Shown: positions 24,105 through 33,763, numbered from the stretch's first letter. The stretch: 64,000 nucleotides of DNA from JBEKUY01 sp049514555 (GCA_049514555.1 JBEKUY010000013.1:3399-67398); one strand, 5' to 3'. Notes: generated by a model from the sequence alone, not told the origin. Program-made: numbers and translations.

Positions 24105-24923
24105 ATGAATAGAAAAACCACGACGATTCTCCTCACTGGCGGATTCTTGGCTGCCGCTTATGCCTTTTCTCCCGCTTCCCTGCGAGGCCAAGCGTCTCCG
24201 GGACCTCTGCCTCCGGCTGAGCCACAGCCGCGGACGCAAGCCCCCGACCAACCGAAATCGCAGCCGCAGCCGCAGCTCACGCCGGAACAATTGCGGAAGC
24301 TCGCTGGCTCCTGGAAGCTAAATCGCGATGAGAGTGACGACGCGCACAAGAAGATGCAGGATGCCAGGGGCAGCAGCGGAAGCGGCAGCGGAGGTGGCCG
24401 TGGAGGAGGTCCCTACGGTGGCGGACGGCGCGGGGGCGGCGGTTATCCCGGCGGCGGCTACCCCGGTGGAGGTGGTTATCCCGGTGGCGGCGGTTATCCA
24501 GGCGGCGGTGGCGGAGGGGGTCCCTATGGAGGGCGCGGAGGTGGCATGGGAGGCGGACAAAGCGATGAAGATCGCCAGCGGATGCAGGAATTGCTCAACC
24601 CCGCGGATTCGCTGGCCATCGCCCAGAAGGATGCGGAGATCGACCTGACCGACGACCAAGCTCGCAAGCGTGTCTTCTACACTGACGGACGGAAACTGCA
24701 GAAGTCCAAGGACGAGAAGTACCAGGAAGTCGCGGCGCACTGGGAAGGAAGCCGTCTCCTCTCAGAGGAGAAAGGACCCCACGGCGGGAAGGTCATGCGC
24801 TCGCTTGAATTGGCTCCTGACGGCCAGCAGCTATACGAGACACTCTACATTGAAACCGCCCGATCGAGCGCGGAAGTGAGCATCCGCTACGTCTACGACG
24901 TCGTTCACGAAAGCAAAAAGTAA
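24105..24923 (+). CDS. secreted Gly-rich hypothetical protein
   Basis: Exported protein of 272 residues. A signal peptide (about 1-28, MNRKTTTILLTGGFLAAAYA) is followed by a Pro/Gln-rich linker, then LTPEQLRKLAGSWKLNRDESDDAHKKM. Next is a long Gly-rich region (about 90-155) built on tandem GGYPGGG units. The C-terminal globular domain (about 160-272) looks beta-rich (KRVFYTDGRKLQKSKDEKY, YETLYIETARSSAEVSIRYVYD). The SWKLNxxxSD motif suggests the lipocalin-like group common in Acidobacteria, but I cannot name the family. The repeats may vary in number between strains. Confidence 0.75.
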   Translation: MNRKTTTILLTGGFLAAAYAFSPASLRGQASPGPLPPAEPQPRTQAPDQPKSQPQPQLTPEQLRKLAGSWKLNRDESDDAHKKMQDARGSSGSGSGGGRGGGPYGGGRRGGGGYPGGGYPGGGGYPGGGGYPGGGGGGGPYGGRGGGMGGGQSDEDRQRMQELLNPADSLAIAQKDAEIDLTDDQARKRVFYTDGRKLQKSKDEKYQEVAAHWEGSRLLSEEKGPHGGKVMRSLELAPDGQQLYETLYIETARSSAEVSIRYVYDVVHESKK

Positions 24924-25029
24924 CTCTTGATTTGTCGAAGACTGGGCGCCGTAGACTGATGGGTTCGCGACGGGTTTCGGGAGAGTTTCATCGGTCTGTT
25001 TTTCAATGACATCCTCACGGAGCAAATCC

Positions 25030-27633
25030 ATGCGCAAAGAACACCGCTATCTGGCCGTGCTGGTACTTGCACTTCTTCTTCCATCTCTCAGTCAGGCGCA
25101 AACGACAATGCAAAAACAGAGCATCCTTCTTGATTCGGGCTGGGAATTTCGGCAGCTCAACGAAGGCGCAAACAGTTCGGCTTGGCGGCCCGCCCAGGTT
25201 CCTGGCGACGTCCACTTGGACCTGCTCCGCAACAAACTGATCCCCGATCCTTATTATCGCGACAATGAAGCCAAGCTGCAGTGGATCGAAGAAGCGGACT
25301 GGGAGTATCGCACCGCGATTCAAGCCACGCCCGAATTGCTGAACCACAAAAATATTGAGCTGGTCTTCGAGGGTTTGGACGCCTATGCCGACGTCTATCT
25401 GAACGACAAGCCCGTGCTGACTACGGAAAATATGTTCCGCGAATGGCGCGTGGACGTGATGCCCTATCTGCAGCCGGGCCTCAACCAGCTTCGAATCGTG
25501 TTCCCGTCGCCGATCAAGACCGCCGTGAAAATCGCATCGACCGACAAATGGCGCGAGCAGACGCACACCGCGGAGAAAACCTACATCCGCAAGGCGGCTT
25601 TCGAGTATGGATGGGATTGGGGGCCGCGGTTTGTCACCAGCGGCATCTGGCGCCCCGCCCAGCTCGAAGCCTGGGACGCGGCCAGAATCTCCAACGTGCA
25701 CATCGCCCAGCGCGACGTGACGCCGGCAGTGGCGCACCTCACCGCCCAAGTCGAAGTGACCGCCACTGAAAACGCCGCCGCGAAATTGACGTTGGACTTT
25801 ATGCACGCGGGTAAGAAGGCGGAACTCTCACAAAATGTCGAACTTCACCCCGGGATCAACCACGTTGATCTCCCCGTGGAGATCGCCAAGCCCGAGCTGT
25901 GGTATCCGGCCGGCTACGGCGCGCAGCCCATCTATCAATTCAACGCCCAATTGACCATCGGCAATCGCGCGGAAGACCGGGCGTCGGCGCGGACCGGCTT
26001 GCGCTCGATCGTCCTGCGCCGGGAGCTCGATCAGTGGGGCCGCTCTTTCGAATTCGTCATCAACGGGATTCCGGTATTCGCCAAGGGCGCGGACGTGATT
26101 CCCTTCGACAGTTTTCCCAACCGCGTCACCACCGAACAGTATCGCCGCGTTCTACAATCCGCGCGCGACGCGAACATGAATATCATTCGCCACTGGGGCG
26201 GCGGGTATTACGAGACCGACGAGTTCTACAATCTCTGCGACGAGCTCGGCATCATGATTTGGCAGGACTTCATGTTCGGCAACGATTGGCAGCCCGGAAC
26301 CTATCCCTTCAAACAGAATGTGGAGAAAGAGGCCGAATACCAGGTCCGGCGCTTGCGAGACCATCCCAGCATCGTGCTCTGGTGCGGCAACAACGAAACC
26401 GAGGAAGCATTCGGTTGGGGCGGGCGGGACCAACTCAGCCCCGAAGCTCGTTTGAAGATGTGGGAGGACTATCTCACCGTTTTCAGCGGAATTCTTACGC
26501 GCACCGTGAACCGCCTGATCCCCGAAACTCCGTACTGGCCGAGTTCGCCTAGCGCGGATTATGAGGAGCTTTCGCCGAACTTTCAGTCGGGCGATTTTCA
26601 CGATTGGAGCGTTTGGCACGGCAACGTCGCTTTTAGCGAGTACGAGAAGCACTTCCCGCGCTTCATGACCGAATACGGGTTTCAATCGTTTCCTGAAATG
26701 CGCACCGTCGAGGCCTTCACGATTCCGGAAGATCGCGGGAGCATCTTCACCCCGGTCATGCTGGCCCATCAGAAGAATAACCGGGGCAATGCGATCATCC
26801 ACGAATACATGCTCCGATACTATTCCGAGCCGCGCGATTTCCCGTCGTTCCTGTATGCCAGCCAGGTGCTCCAGGCAGAAGGCATCAAGATCGGCGCGGA
26901 GCACTTGCGACGAATTCGCCCGCGCGCAATGGGGTCCATTTTCTGGCAGCTCAACGATTGCTGGCCGGTGGCTTCCTGGTCGAGCATCGATTATTACGGG
27001 CGGTGGAAGGCGCTGCATTACTACGCGCGGCGCTTCTATAGTCCGCTGCTCGTTTCGCCGCACGTGGAGAACGGCGATTTCACCGTCTACGTGGTGTCAG
27101 ACAAGACTGCGCCGACCGACGCGCAACTCCGCGTGCGATTGATGACCTTGGACGGGAAAACGCTGAGCGACAATACGCAGAACATCCAGGTTCCGGCGCT
27201 CTCCAGCAAGAGTTACGTTCAGCGGCCGCTGGCCGAGTTTGTGAACGCGAATGGCGCCGATGCGGCCAAGATATTCGCCGTCACAGACCTGGCCGTCGAT
27301 GGCAAACAGGTTTCAAGCAACCTGTTGTACTTTGTGCCGGCCAGCGAAGTTTACTTGCCCCAGGCGCAGATCAGCACCCAACTCACGAAGGTTGGCGATG
27401 GGTACCGTCTGCATCTTTCCTCCAGCGTGCTTGCGCGCAGTGTGTACGTGTCGTCCGGAGACTTGGACGCGGCGGTGTCCGACAACTATTCCGATTTGAT
27501 TCCGGGCCAACCGGTGGACATTGCCATCACGAGCGGCGCACCTCTGGAACAGTTGCGGGGGAAGCTGAAGGTCATGTCGCTGGTGGACGCCTTCGCGCCC
27601 CCAGGCACGTCCGCAGCGTCAGAGACAAAATAG
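25030..27633 (+). CDS. beta-mannosidase, glycoside hydrolase family 2, secreted
   Basis: Exported glycosidase of 867 residues removing beta-1,4-mannose from the ends of mannans or N-glycan cores. Signal peptide at about 1-24 (MRKEHRYLAVLVLALLLPSL, then SQAQ). A galactose-binding-like N-domain contains WRPAQVPGDVHLDLL and the mannosidase-typical LQWIEEADWEYRT. The TIM barrel has the acid/base Glu456 in WCGNNETEEAF and the nucleophile Glu548 in FMTEYGFQSFPEM. A C-terminal beta domain follows. The ATG at 25030 is preferred to one eight codons upstream because GGAG lies about eight bases before it and the signal peptide then begins cleanly. No sugar transporter or regulator is adjacent. Confidence 0.93.
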   Translation: MRKEHRYLAVLVLALLLPSLSQAQTTMQKQSILLDSGWEFRQLNEGANSSAWRPAQVPGDVHLDLLRNKLIPDPYYRDNEAKLQWIEEADWEYRTAIQATPELLNHKNIELVFEGLDAYADVYLNDKPVLTTENMFREWRVDVMPYLQPGLNQLRIVFPSPIKTAVKIASTDKWREQTHTAEKTYIRKAAFEYGWDWGPRFVTSGIWRPAQLEAWDAARISNVHIAQRDVTPAVAHLTAQVEVTATENAAAKLTLDFMHAGKKAELSQNVELHPGINHVDLPVEIAKPELWYPAGYGAQPIYQFNAQLTIGNRAEDRASARTGLRSIVLRRELDQWGRSFEFVINGIPVFAKGADVIPFDSFPNRVTTEQYRRVLQSARDANMNIIRHWGGGYYETDEFYNLCDELGIMIWQDFMFGNDWQPGTYPFKQNVEKEAEYQVRRLRDHPSIVLWCGNNETEEAFGWGGRDQLSPEARLKMWEDYLTVFSGILTRTVNRLIPETPYWPSSPSADYEELSPNFQSGDFHDWSVWHGNVAFSEYEKHFPRFMTEYGFQSFPEMRTVEAFTIPEDRGSIFTPVMLAHQKNNRGNAIIHEYMLRYYSEPRDFPSFLYASQVLQAEGIKIGAEHLRRIRPRAMGSIFWQLNDCWPVASWSSIDYYGRWKALHYYARRFYSPLLVSPHVENGDFTVYVVSDKTAPTDAQLRVRLMTLDGKTLSDNTQNIQVPALSSKSYVQRPLAEFVNANGADAAKIFAVTDLAVDGKQVSSNLLYFVPASEVYLPQAQISTQLTKVGDGYRLHLSSSVLARSVYVSSGDLDAAVSDNYSDLIPGQPVDIAITSGAPLEQLRGKLKVMSLVDAFAPPGTSAASETK

Positions 27634-27697
27634 GCGAGGGTCCGGCTGAATTCGCAAGGCAAACGCCGGCCGCGAAAGCCAAGCGCTACACGCAGGG

Positions 27698-28168
27698 TCA
27701 ACCCTTCATCTGCTCGGTGAGATAAATCGGCAGGGTGAGCTGGTCGATCAGGGAGAGCTGGGTCTCGAGGTAGTCCACGTGCTCTTCCTCGTCCTTCAGA
27801 ATTTCTTTGAGGAAGTCCGCGGTGGCGTTGTCGCCAACCTTGCGGCAGACCTCGATGGCTCTGTTGTACGCGATGACGGCGCCTTTTTCGAGTGTGAGAT
27901 CGTTCTTGAGCTGCTGAGGGACGTCTTTGCCGATGGTGATCTTCCCGAACCGGTCCATTCTCGGCACGCCCTCGAGGAACAGGATCCGCTCCATGATCGC
28001 TTCGGCGTGTTTCATTTCGCCGACGGATTGCTTCTTGGTTAGGCCGGAGAGCCGCCTGTAGCCCCAGTTCTCGCACATTTCGGCGTGGAGCATGTACTGG
28101 TTGATCGCACTTAGCTCTTCCTTGAGCATTTCAGAAAGCACTTCGAGAACTTCCGGCTTGCCTTTCAT
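27698..28168 (-). CDS. bfr: bacterioferritin
   Basis: Iron-storage protein forming 24-mer shells with heme between subunits; 156 residues, full length. All ferroxidase ligands fall at canonical positions: Glu18, Glu51, His54, Glu94, Glu127 and His130. The heme ligand Met52 lies in GEMKHAEAIMERILFLEG. The start has a strong ribosome-binding site (AAGGAGG), and TATACT lies upstream on the minus strand (28198-28203). No bacterioferritin-associated ferredoxin is next to it. It is convergent with the beta-mannosidase gene. Confidence 0.97.
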   Translation of the reverse strand: MKGKPEVLEVLSEMLKEELSAINQYMLHAEMCENWGYRRLSGLTKKQSVGEMKHAEAIMERILFLEGVPRMDRFGKITIGKDVPQQLKNDLTLEKGAVIAYNRAIEVCRKVGDNATADFLKEILKDEEEHVDYLETQLSLIDQLTLPIYLTEQMKG

Positions 28169-28440
28169 CGCGTCTCCCCTCCTTGTGCAGCAGCGACAGT
28201 ATAAGTCAGGTGGACGGGATTCAAGAAGCCGGCAGGCCGTCTGCGGTATTCACTGCAAACCAACACCGCACCCCACCGAAACGTGCAACCTTCTCTTGCG
28301 CGGCCCGGCGCCCCCACCAACCAACACGTACAAAATGGCTTACGCAGTCGCAACTTCAGTCCCAGTACCGTGTTCCATCAGCATAGGGTTGGCAAGTGCG
28401 AGTGGCACCTTCGAGGTAGTCACAAGAGAGGAAATCGGCA
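28169..28440. other. divergent intergenic region, bfr / DUF4382 gene
   Basis: About 270 bases holding the bfr promoter (minus-strand TATACT at 28198-28203; the TTGAAT upstream is only 15 bases away, so it is a weak match). On the other side is the leader of the DUF4382 gene, with AGAGGAAA about eight bases before its ATG. No gene is seen. Confidence 0.35.
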
Positions 28441-30399
28441 ATGAGACTCATACGGTGGTTTGGTTCCCTTTGGTTCCTGTTGTTGGCTGTGGCACTCGTC
28501 GGTTGCGGCGCCGGTGGCGGCGGAACATCGAACAATCCGCCTGCTCCACAAGACGGCAGCGTGAACATGATGTTGAGCGACGCCTCCTCCGAGGATTGGG
28601 CGACCGTCGGCGTCAAGGTGCTGAGCATCTCGCTCATTCCGCAGGATGGCGGCGCGCCGGTCGTGGCCTACACCGCGCCCACTCCGGCTCCAACGATCAA
28701 TCTAGTCCAGCTCGATCAACTCGCTGAAGTCTTGGGCAACATGACGATCCCTGCCGGCACCTATACGGCGGCCTCTCTGACCATCAGCGGCAATCCGGGA
28801 GATGTGCTTTTGACCGTCGCGGCCAATCCGGAATCCGGTTTCCCCGTGGCTGCCGGCACCGCGATTTCCCAAAACCAGATTCAGATTCAAGGCACCAAGG
28901 GCAGCGCCGGCAGTCTGACGGCGACGGTGAAGGTCAACTTCGACTCTCCGCTCGTGATCACGGCCAACCAGAGTAATGCGTTGGATTTGGAATTTGACCT
29001 GTCGCATCCGGCCTTCATCGTCGAGCACGTTCCTCTGAGTGGCTCGCCGGTCTGGGCGGTGAACTTCAGAGGCCCGCTTCGCCACCATCACATCTGGAAT
29101 CTCGCCGACTTCCTTTTGCGGCACCTCTATGGGACCGTGACTGCGGTGTCTTCGGACAATACTTCGATCACGGTGAACAAAGACTATCCCGTCTGTCCGC
29201 CCACAAATCCCGAGACGGCCATCGCTTCCCAGCAGAGCCTCAAGATCCTGGCCGACGCCGCCAATGGAACGATTTTCTACGACGTGGATGCCAAGACTTC
29301 GGCCGTCATCAAAGATTTCTCCACCGTGGCTTCCACGCTCGACGGCAAGTTCGTCCGCGTGGCCGCTCGCTATCAATCGGACGGCTCGCTGGTGGCGGTG
29401 CGTATGTGGGCCAGCACCAGCTTTAACAAAGTCTGGCTGAGTCCGGAAGGCCACGTCCTCCATGTGAATGCTTCGTCCACGCCTGCTAGCATCACCGTTC
29501 AGAACGAGCTCGGCGTCCCCGTCGTCGTGGACGTCGATGCCAACACGCAGTTCTACTTCCGCACGCCCGCGAGCGCACTCGCCGATGCAACTCCCATTGG
29601 GACAGGAGCCGGTTTCCTGGCCAATCTGGTCCGCGGCTTCAAGGTGCACGTGAGCGCTGCGGATCCGCTGGCCAGTCCTTTGGTGGCCCAGGTGGTGGAC
29701 ATCGAAATCGCCAGGTTTGACGGAACTATCTCCGCGCCAAACAATGTCGGCTTCACCTACAACCGGAATTTCTTCACCGCCAGCGACAATTACTCCAAAA
29801 CCCTGGACTACATCTCCAGCACGACGCCGAACGGCAAGGATGCCAACGGCAATTCGGTCACCGGCTTCAAGTGGTGGAACTTCACTTTCCCCACCTTGGC
29901 TGACACCGGAGCCAACGCGATTCCCGACTTCGTCTCGGCCACTAGCGGTTCGGTGAACTTCGGCGGCACCGTGGGTGCGATGTCTGCCTGGGGAGAAACC
30001 TACGCCCTTTGGAATGACCCCTCGAAGCCGAACGACTGGTCCGCGCCATGGACGGTTCTCGCGCCTACTCCGGTGCCGTTGGGCGCAGTGTCCTCTCCGT
30101 GGGTTCAGGGCAGCAACGGCGGCACCTTCGGCATGAAGGTGCAGCCGGCCGGCAACGCGGTCACCGTGGACGTGAACGACACGTCCGGCTCTGCCACGCT
30201 CGTCTACCAGGTAGACATGACGGGCGGTATCATCACGGTGAGCGCCGTGGACATCACTACCTCGGCCGGCTTGAACTCACTTATCAACAATCTGGTTACC
30301 GGCACACCGGTGAAGGTTTTCGGCGTGCCCCAATCAGACGGCACGATCAAAGCCTACGTGCTGGTCTATTTCACGGGCATACTACCGGCGGCGGCGTAA
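28441..30399 (+). CDS. DUF4382/DUF5666-like lipoprotein
   Basis: Exported lipoprotein of 652 residues. The signal peptide ends in a lipobox (VALVGC, Cys22), then Gly/Ser/Pro linker. A DUF4382 domain follows at about 40-190 (GSVNMMLSDASSEDWATVGV, then VKVLSISLIPQDGG). The middle holds DUF5666-like beta units (LYGTVTAVSSDNTSITVNK, GHVLHVNASSTPASITVQ, VDVDANTQFYFRTPAS). The C-terminal third is another beta-rich part. Families of this kind sit in the outer membrane of Acidobacteria; their role is unknown. A strong terminator follows 25 bases after the stop, so it is transcribed alone. Confidence 0.82.
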   Translation: MRLIRWFGSLWFLLLAVALVGCGAGGGGTSNNPPAPQDGSVNMMLSDASSEDWATVGVKVLSISLIPQDGGAPVVAYTAPTPAPTINLVQLDQLAEVLGNMTIPAGTYTAASLTISGNPGDVLLTVAANPESGFPVAAGTAISQNQIQIQGTKGSAGSLTATVKVNFDSPLVITANQSNALDLEFDLSHPAFIVEHVPLSGSPVWAVNFRGPLRHHHIWNLADFLLRHLYGTVTAVSSDNTSITVNKDYPVCPPTNPETAIASQQSLKILADAANGTIFYDVDAKTSAVIKDFSTVASTLDGKFVRVAARYQSDGSLVAVRMWASTSFNKVWLSPEGHVLHVNASSTPASITVQNELGVPVVVDVDANTQFYFRTPASALADATPIGTGAGFLANLVRGFKVHVSAADPLASPLVAQVVDIEIARFDGTISAPNNVGFTYNRNFFTASDNYSKTLDYISSTTPNGKDANGNSVTGFKWWNFTFPTLADTGANAIPDFVSATSGSVNFGGTVGAMSAWGETYALWNDPSKPNDWSAPWTVLAPTPVPLGAVSSPWVQGSNGGTFGMKVQPAGNAVTVDVNDTSGSATLVYQVDMTGGIITVSAVDITTSAGLNSLINNLVTGTPVKVFGVPQSDGTIKAYVLVYFTGILPAAA

Positions 30400-30424
30400 A
30401 CTCGCCGCGCAATTGCTTTTTCCA

Positions 30425-30460
30425 GCCGCCGCCCCCTCTGGGGGCGGCGGCTTCCTTTTT
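30425..30460 (+). terminator. rho-independent terminator after the DUF4382 gene
   Basis: GCCGCCGCCCCC, loop TCT, then GGGGGCGGCGGC forms a perfect 12-bp GC stem (30425-30451), followed by TTCCTTTTT. Confidence 0.92.
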
Positions 30461-30781
30461 GATCACCACGCCGAGCGCGCGGATCCCCCATGCACACATG
30501 GATTCTCCCCTTGAAAATGCCGAGAACTACGCAAACACAAAGAGTTAGCTCCGTTTCGGGAATCTCTGCGTCGTGTGATACGGATTTTGGAATCGGGATT
30601 CACATTCCTGAATACGCGAATTCGATCCGATTGCATTTAAAAACAAATTGACACAACAAATATCGCGAATCTGCCATCTAGATCGGTTGGGCTGCTAGAA
30701 TTCGGCGGTTGCTCACCAGGGGCAGAGCTCTCTGTTCTTGGTCTGTTTGGTACATTCATACATTCCACATTGGGGGGGAAG
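30461..30781. other. AT-richer leader of the TIGR03118 gene
   Basis: About 320 bases, clearly richer in A+T around 30600-30670 than the rest of the window. TTGACA at 30648-30653 is a perfect -35, but no -10 lies 17 bases away; CTAGAT at 30678 and TAGAAT at 30696 are too far. A possible promoter is therefore only half supported. No ORF. Confidence 0.35.
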
Positions 30782-31897
30782 ATGAAGTTGCTTGTTTGGT
30801 CCTTGAAGTTCGTATTCGTTCTTTGCTTCACGCTGTCTCTGATTCCAACCGTAGCACTGGCGCAACATTACACACAGACGAACCTGGTCTCCGACCTTGC
30901 CAACATGGCTCCGGTGACCGATCCCAATCTGAAGAATCCCTGGGGGTTGACCCGCAGTTCTGGAAGTCCCTGGTGGGTGGGGAACAACAACTCGGGAACT
31001 TCCACGCTCTACAACGGCACGGGCGCGATCATCCCAATCAACGGCAACGGGATTGTAACCATCCCGCCGCCGAACAGCTCCCCAGCAGGCACTCAAGCTA
31101 CTCCAACAGGGGTCGTCTTCAATGGCAGCCCAGATTTTGTTCTTCCGAACGGCAAGCCGGCGGCATTCATCTTTGCCACAGAGGATGGGACTATCTCTGG
31201 GTGGAATGGCGGGCCCGCTGCCGTCCTGGTAGTGGACAAATCTGATAACGGTTCAGCGAACGGAGCCGTGTACAAAGGCGCCACCAGCGGCGACGTGAAT
31301 GGAACCCGTTTCCTTTACGTTACGAATTTCCGTAGCGGGCGGGTGGAGGTGTACGACACGAGTTTCAAACGGGTGAGGCTGGATGAAGACGCATTTGATG
31401 ACGATTTCATTCCGCGCGGTTTTGCCCCCTTCAACGTGCAAAACATCGGCGGAAGCTTATTTGTCACGTATGCGAAGCAGGATGCGGCGAGGCACGATGA
31501 CGTGGCTGGGGATGGCCTGGGTTTTGTGGACATCTTCACCACTTCGGGGAGGCTGATCTCGCGCCTGCAGCATGGTCCTTGGCTCAATTCTCCCTGGGGC
31601 GTCGTCTGGACCCCTCGCGATTTCGGGGAGTTCAGCAATTCCATACTCGTGGGGAATTTCGGCAGCGGACGGATTGCCGCCTTCAACGGCTTCACGGGCA
31701 AATTCATCGGCTTCGTGAAGAATCCTGACGATTCTCTCTTAACCATTGATGGCTTGTGGTCGCTCACCTTCGGCAATGGCGCCACGGCGGGGCCGTCCAC
31801 CACGCTGTACTTCACCGCTGGTCTCAACGGCGAACAGGACGGCCTGTTCGGCACACTGACTCCAGTGGCAGCCGAACAAGATGGAGATGAAGAGTAG
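30782..31897 (+). CDS. TIGR03118 family secreted protein
   Basis: Exported protein of 371 residues from the ATG at 30782, which is preceded by a G-rich ribosome-binding site; an in-frame start four codons upstream is less likely. Signal peptide at about 1-27 (MKLLVWSLKFVFVLCFTLSL). The mature part begins HYTQTNLVSDLANMAPVTDP, LKNPWGLTRSSGSPWWVGNN, the hallmark of this family. A six-bladed-propeller-like series of repeats follows (VFNGSPDFVLPNGKPAAFIFA, LYVTNFRSGRVEVYDTSF, ILVGNFGSGRIAAFNGFTG). Function is unknown; it may bind or open extracellular ligands as other NHL/YncE-like propellers do. A strong terminator follows. Confidence 0.88.
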   Translation: MKLLVWSLKFVFVLCFTLSLIPTVALAQHYTQTNLVSDLANMAPVTDPNLKNPWGLTRSSGSPWWVGNNNSGTSTLYNGTGAIIPINGNGIVTIPPPNSSPAGTQATPTGVVFNGSPDFVLPNGKPAAFIFATEDGTISGWNGGPAAVLVVDKSDNGSANGAVYKGATSGDVNGTRFLYVTNFRSGRVEVYDTSFKRVRLDEDAFDDDFIPRGFAPFNVQNIGGSLFVTYAKQDAARHDDVAGDGLGFVDIFTTSGRLISRLQHGPWLNSPWGVVWTPRDFGEFSNSILVGNFGSGRIAAFNGFTGKFIGFVKNPDDSLLTIDGLWSLTFGNGATAGPSTTLYFTAGLNGEQDGLFGTLTPVAAEQDGDEE

Positions 31898-31943
31898 CGC
31901 TGCTGGACCGGCGGTACCGTCCTACGGTGCGAAGTAAGAGGAG

Positions 31944-31979
31944 ACGGCAGAGGCCAATTGGCCTCTGCCGTTTTCTTTT
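31944..31979 (+). terminator. rho-independent terminator after the TIGR03118 gene
   Basis: A perfect palindrome, ACGGCAGAGGCCAA and its complement TTGGCCTCTGCCGT (31944-31971), is followed by TTTTCTTTT. Confidence 0.93.
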
Positions 31980-32056
31980 GTAGCAGCTCGTTCGGACAGC
32001 GCGCCGAGGAGATCTCTGGAGCAGGAGCAATGGGTACGATGTGAACCATTGGCAGC

Positions 32057-33109
32057 TCAGGGATTCGCGGAAACGGCTTCGGCAATCTCGCGTTTTCTCG
32101 CTGCCTGCCAGAGCCCGATGTACGGCTGCAACTCCTGCATCATTTTCTCGAATTGCACGAGATTCAAGGATTGGGCGCCATCGCTGAATGCTTTCTCCGG
32201 CGCGGGATGCACCTCGACGATCAAGCCATCGGCTCCGATGGCCACACCAGCACGGCAGAGCGCGGGCACCAGACTGCGTTTGCCCGTGGCATGGCTCGGA
32301 TCCAGGATCACCGGCAGGTGCGTCAATTCATTCAAGGCGGGAATCGACGAGATGTCGCAGGTGTTGCGAGTCACGGTCTCGAAAGTGCGAATGCCCCGTT
32401 CGCAGAGGAGGACCTCGGAGTTGCCGTGAGCAACAACGTATTCAGCCGACATGAGAAGCTCTCGCACGGTGCAGCTCATTCCCCGCTTCAGCAACACCGG
32501 GCGGCCGCACTTCCCGAGCGCCTTGAGGAGAACGAAATTTTGCATGTTGCGGGCGCCGACCTGAAGGATGTCGGCGTGCTCGGCGATCAGGGCGACGTCG
32601 CGGTCGCTCATGACCTCAGTGACGATCGCGAGCCCGGTGGCGCGTTTAGCCTTCTGCAGAAGCTTGAGCCCTTCGATTTCGAGCCCTTGAAACTCATAGG
32701 GTGAGGTCCGGGGCTTGAATGCACCGCCGCGGAGAATCTTGGCGCCGGCGCGGGCGACGCCCTCGGCGGCGCGCATGATCTGGTCCTCGGATTCCACCGA
32801 ACAGGGACCCGCCATGACCACGAATTCGCTGCCGCCGATGACCGTGCCGTCCACGCGAATCTGCGTCCGGGCGGCATGGAACTCCTTGCTGACGAATTTG
32901 TAGGGCGCGGAAATGCGGACGACGTTTTCCACCTGCGGCATGGCTTCGATCGATTCCATGCAGGCGGTAACGTCTCCCAGGCCCACAACGCCGATAACCA
33001 CCCGCTCTTCGCCCTCGATGGAATGGACCTTGTAGCCAAAGGCCTGAACCTGGCTACAGACTTCGTCGATCTCCTGCCGGGTGGCATGGAGCTTCATCGA
33101 AATGATCAT
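32057..33109 (-). CDS. aroF: 3-deoxy-7-phosphoheptulonate (DAHP) synthase, type I-beta
   Basis: First enzyme of the shikimate pathway, condensing phosphoenolpyruvate and erythrose-4-phosphate; 350 residues. It has the N-terminal ferredoxin-like/ACT regulatory domain (about 1-70, MIISMKLHATRQEIDEVCSQ) found in the Thermotoga-type enzyme, which suggests feedback control by aromatic amino acids. Core motifs: VMAGPCSVESEDQI, LRGGAFKPRTSPYEFQG, QVGARNMQNFVLL, LLKRGMS and DPSHATGKRSLV, with metal and substrate ligands in these loops. GAGG about seven bases before the ATG supports the start. It stands alone, convergent with the TIGR03118 gene. Confidence 0.96.
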   Translation of the reverse strand: MIISMKLHATRQEIDEVCSQVQAFGYKVHSIEGEERVVIGVVGLGDVTACMESIEAMPQVENVVRISAPYKFVSKEFHAARTQIRVDGTVIGGSEFVVMAGPCSVESEDQIMRAAEGVARAGAKILRGGAFKPRTSPYEFQGLEIEGLKLLQKAKRATGLAIVTEVMSDRDVALIAEHADILQVGARNMQNFVLLKALGKCGRPVLLKRGMSCTVRELLMSAEYVVAHGNSEVLLCERGIRTFETVTRNTCDISSIPALNELTHLPVILDPSHATGKRSLVPALCRAGVAIGADGLIVEVHPAPEKAFSDGAQSLNLVQFEKMMQELQPYIGLWQAARKREIAEAVSANP

Positions 33110-33229
33110 CGCTTGTCCTCTTCACATGCTGCGGAAAGACTGCCCCATAGAATACTTCGGTTTCGTCGATTTCGCCTCCCCCGTCCCGTAGCCGCGGGAT
33201 AGAAAGCAGCGCGGCCGGCCGCGCGCGTG

Positions 33230-33240
33230 TATAATCGCGG
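33230..33240 (+). promoter_or_regulatory. -10 region TATAATCGCGG
   Basis: Perfect TATAAT (33230-33235) followed by CGCGG, the same 11-mer as at 3719. It lies about 65 bases before the ATG of the small membrane protein gene. No clear -35. Confidence 0.45.
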
Positions 33241-33301
33241 CCACTCGGGAACCGGCGCGAGAATCCCCGACGTTCCATCGCAACGATCGCAGGAGACTTC
33301 T

Positions 33302-33763
33302 ATGTCCAAGTCACGGCTACTGCTCAAGTTGGGTGCTTACTGCAATTTCGGCATCGCTCTTCTCCACCTGATGTTCATTGTGGCCAGGGAGAAGGAACTC
33401 CGCTATTTCGGCGCGCCCATTTGGGTGCTTGACCTGCACCGGGAAAGGCGCGGCGCATTTGTGCTTCTTCTCATCGGCATGGCGTGCGTCTTCGTCCTTG
33501 TTGCACTGTATGCGCTCTCCGGCGCAGGGTCGATTCGGCGTTTGCCGCTCTTGCGCACCTGCTTGGTGGTGATTGGCGCAATCTTCGCTCTGCGCGGCCT
33601 GCTGGTCATCGCAGAGGTGATTATTATCGTACGGCGGTACAGCGGCGACTATCTGCAATACGTGCATTTTCCGGTCATGTCGCTATTCGCGCTGTGTGTT
33701 GGGTTTTTCTATCTGGCGGGCGCGGCCGGCAACTGGAGCAGCCTAAAGCCGGTCCGGGAATAG
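33302..33763 (+). CDS. small membrane protein, four helices
   Basis: Protein of 153 residues with about four hydrophobic segments (roughly 8-27, 50-70, 84-105 and 122-145) linked by short charged loops (REKELRYFGAPIW, DLHRERRG). No family recognised. Tryptophan and histidine are scattered, without metal-site pattern. The ATG at 33302 is preferred over upstream in-frame starts because the upstream 25 codons are unlike the rest and the TATAAT box lies inside them. Convergent with the methyltransferase gene. Confidence 0.7.
   Translation: MSKSRLLLKLGAYCNFGIALLHLMFIVAREKELRYFGAPIWVLDLHRERRGAFVLLLIGMACVFVLVALYALSGAGSIRRLPLLRTCLVVIGAIFALRGLLVIAEVIIIVRRYSGDYLQYVHFPVMSLFALCVGFFYLAGAAGNWSSLKPVRE

Noticed and set aside
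24400..24545. CRISPR-like tandem repeats.
   Set aside because: They are GGYPGGG coding repeats inside a protein with no spacers; no CRISPR array or cas gene is in the window.
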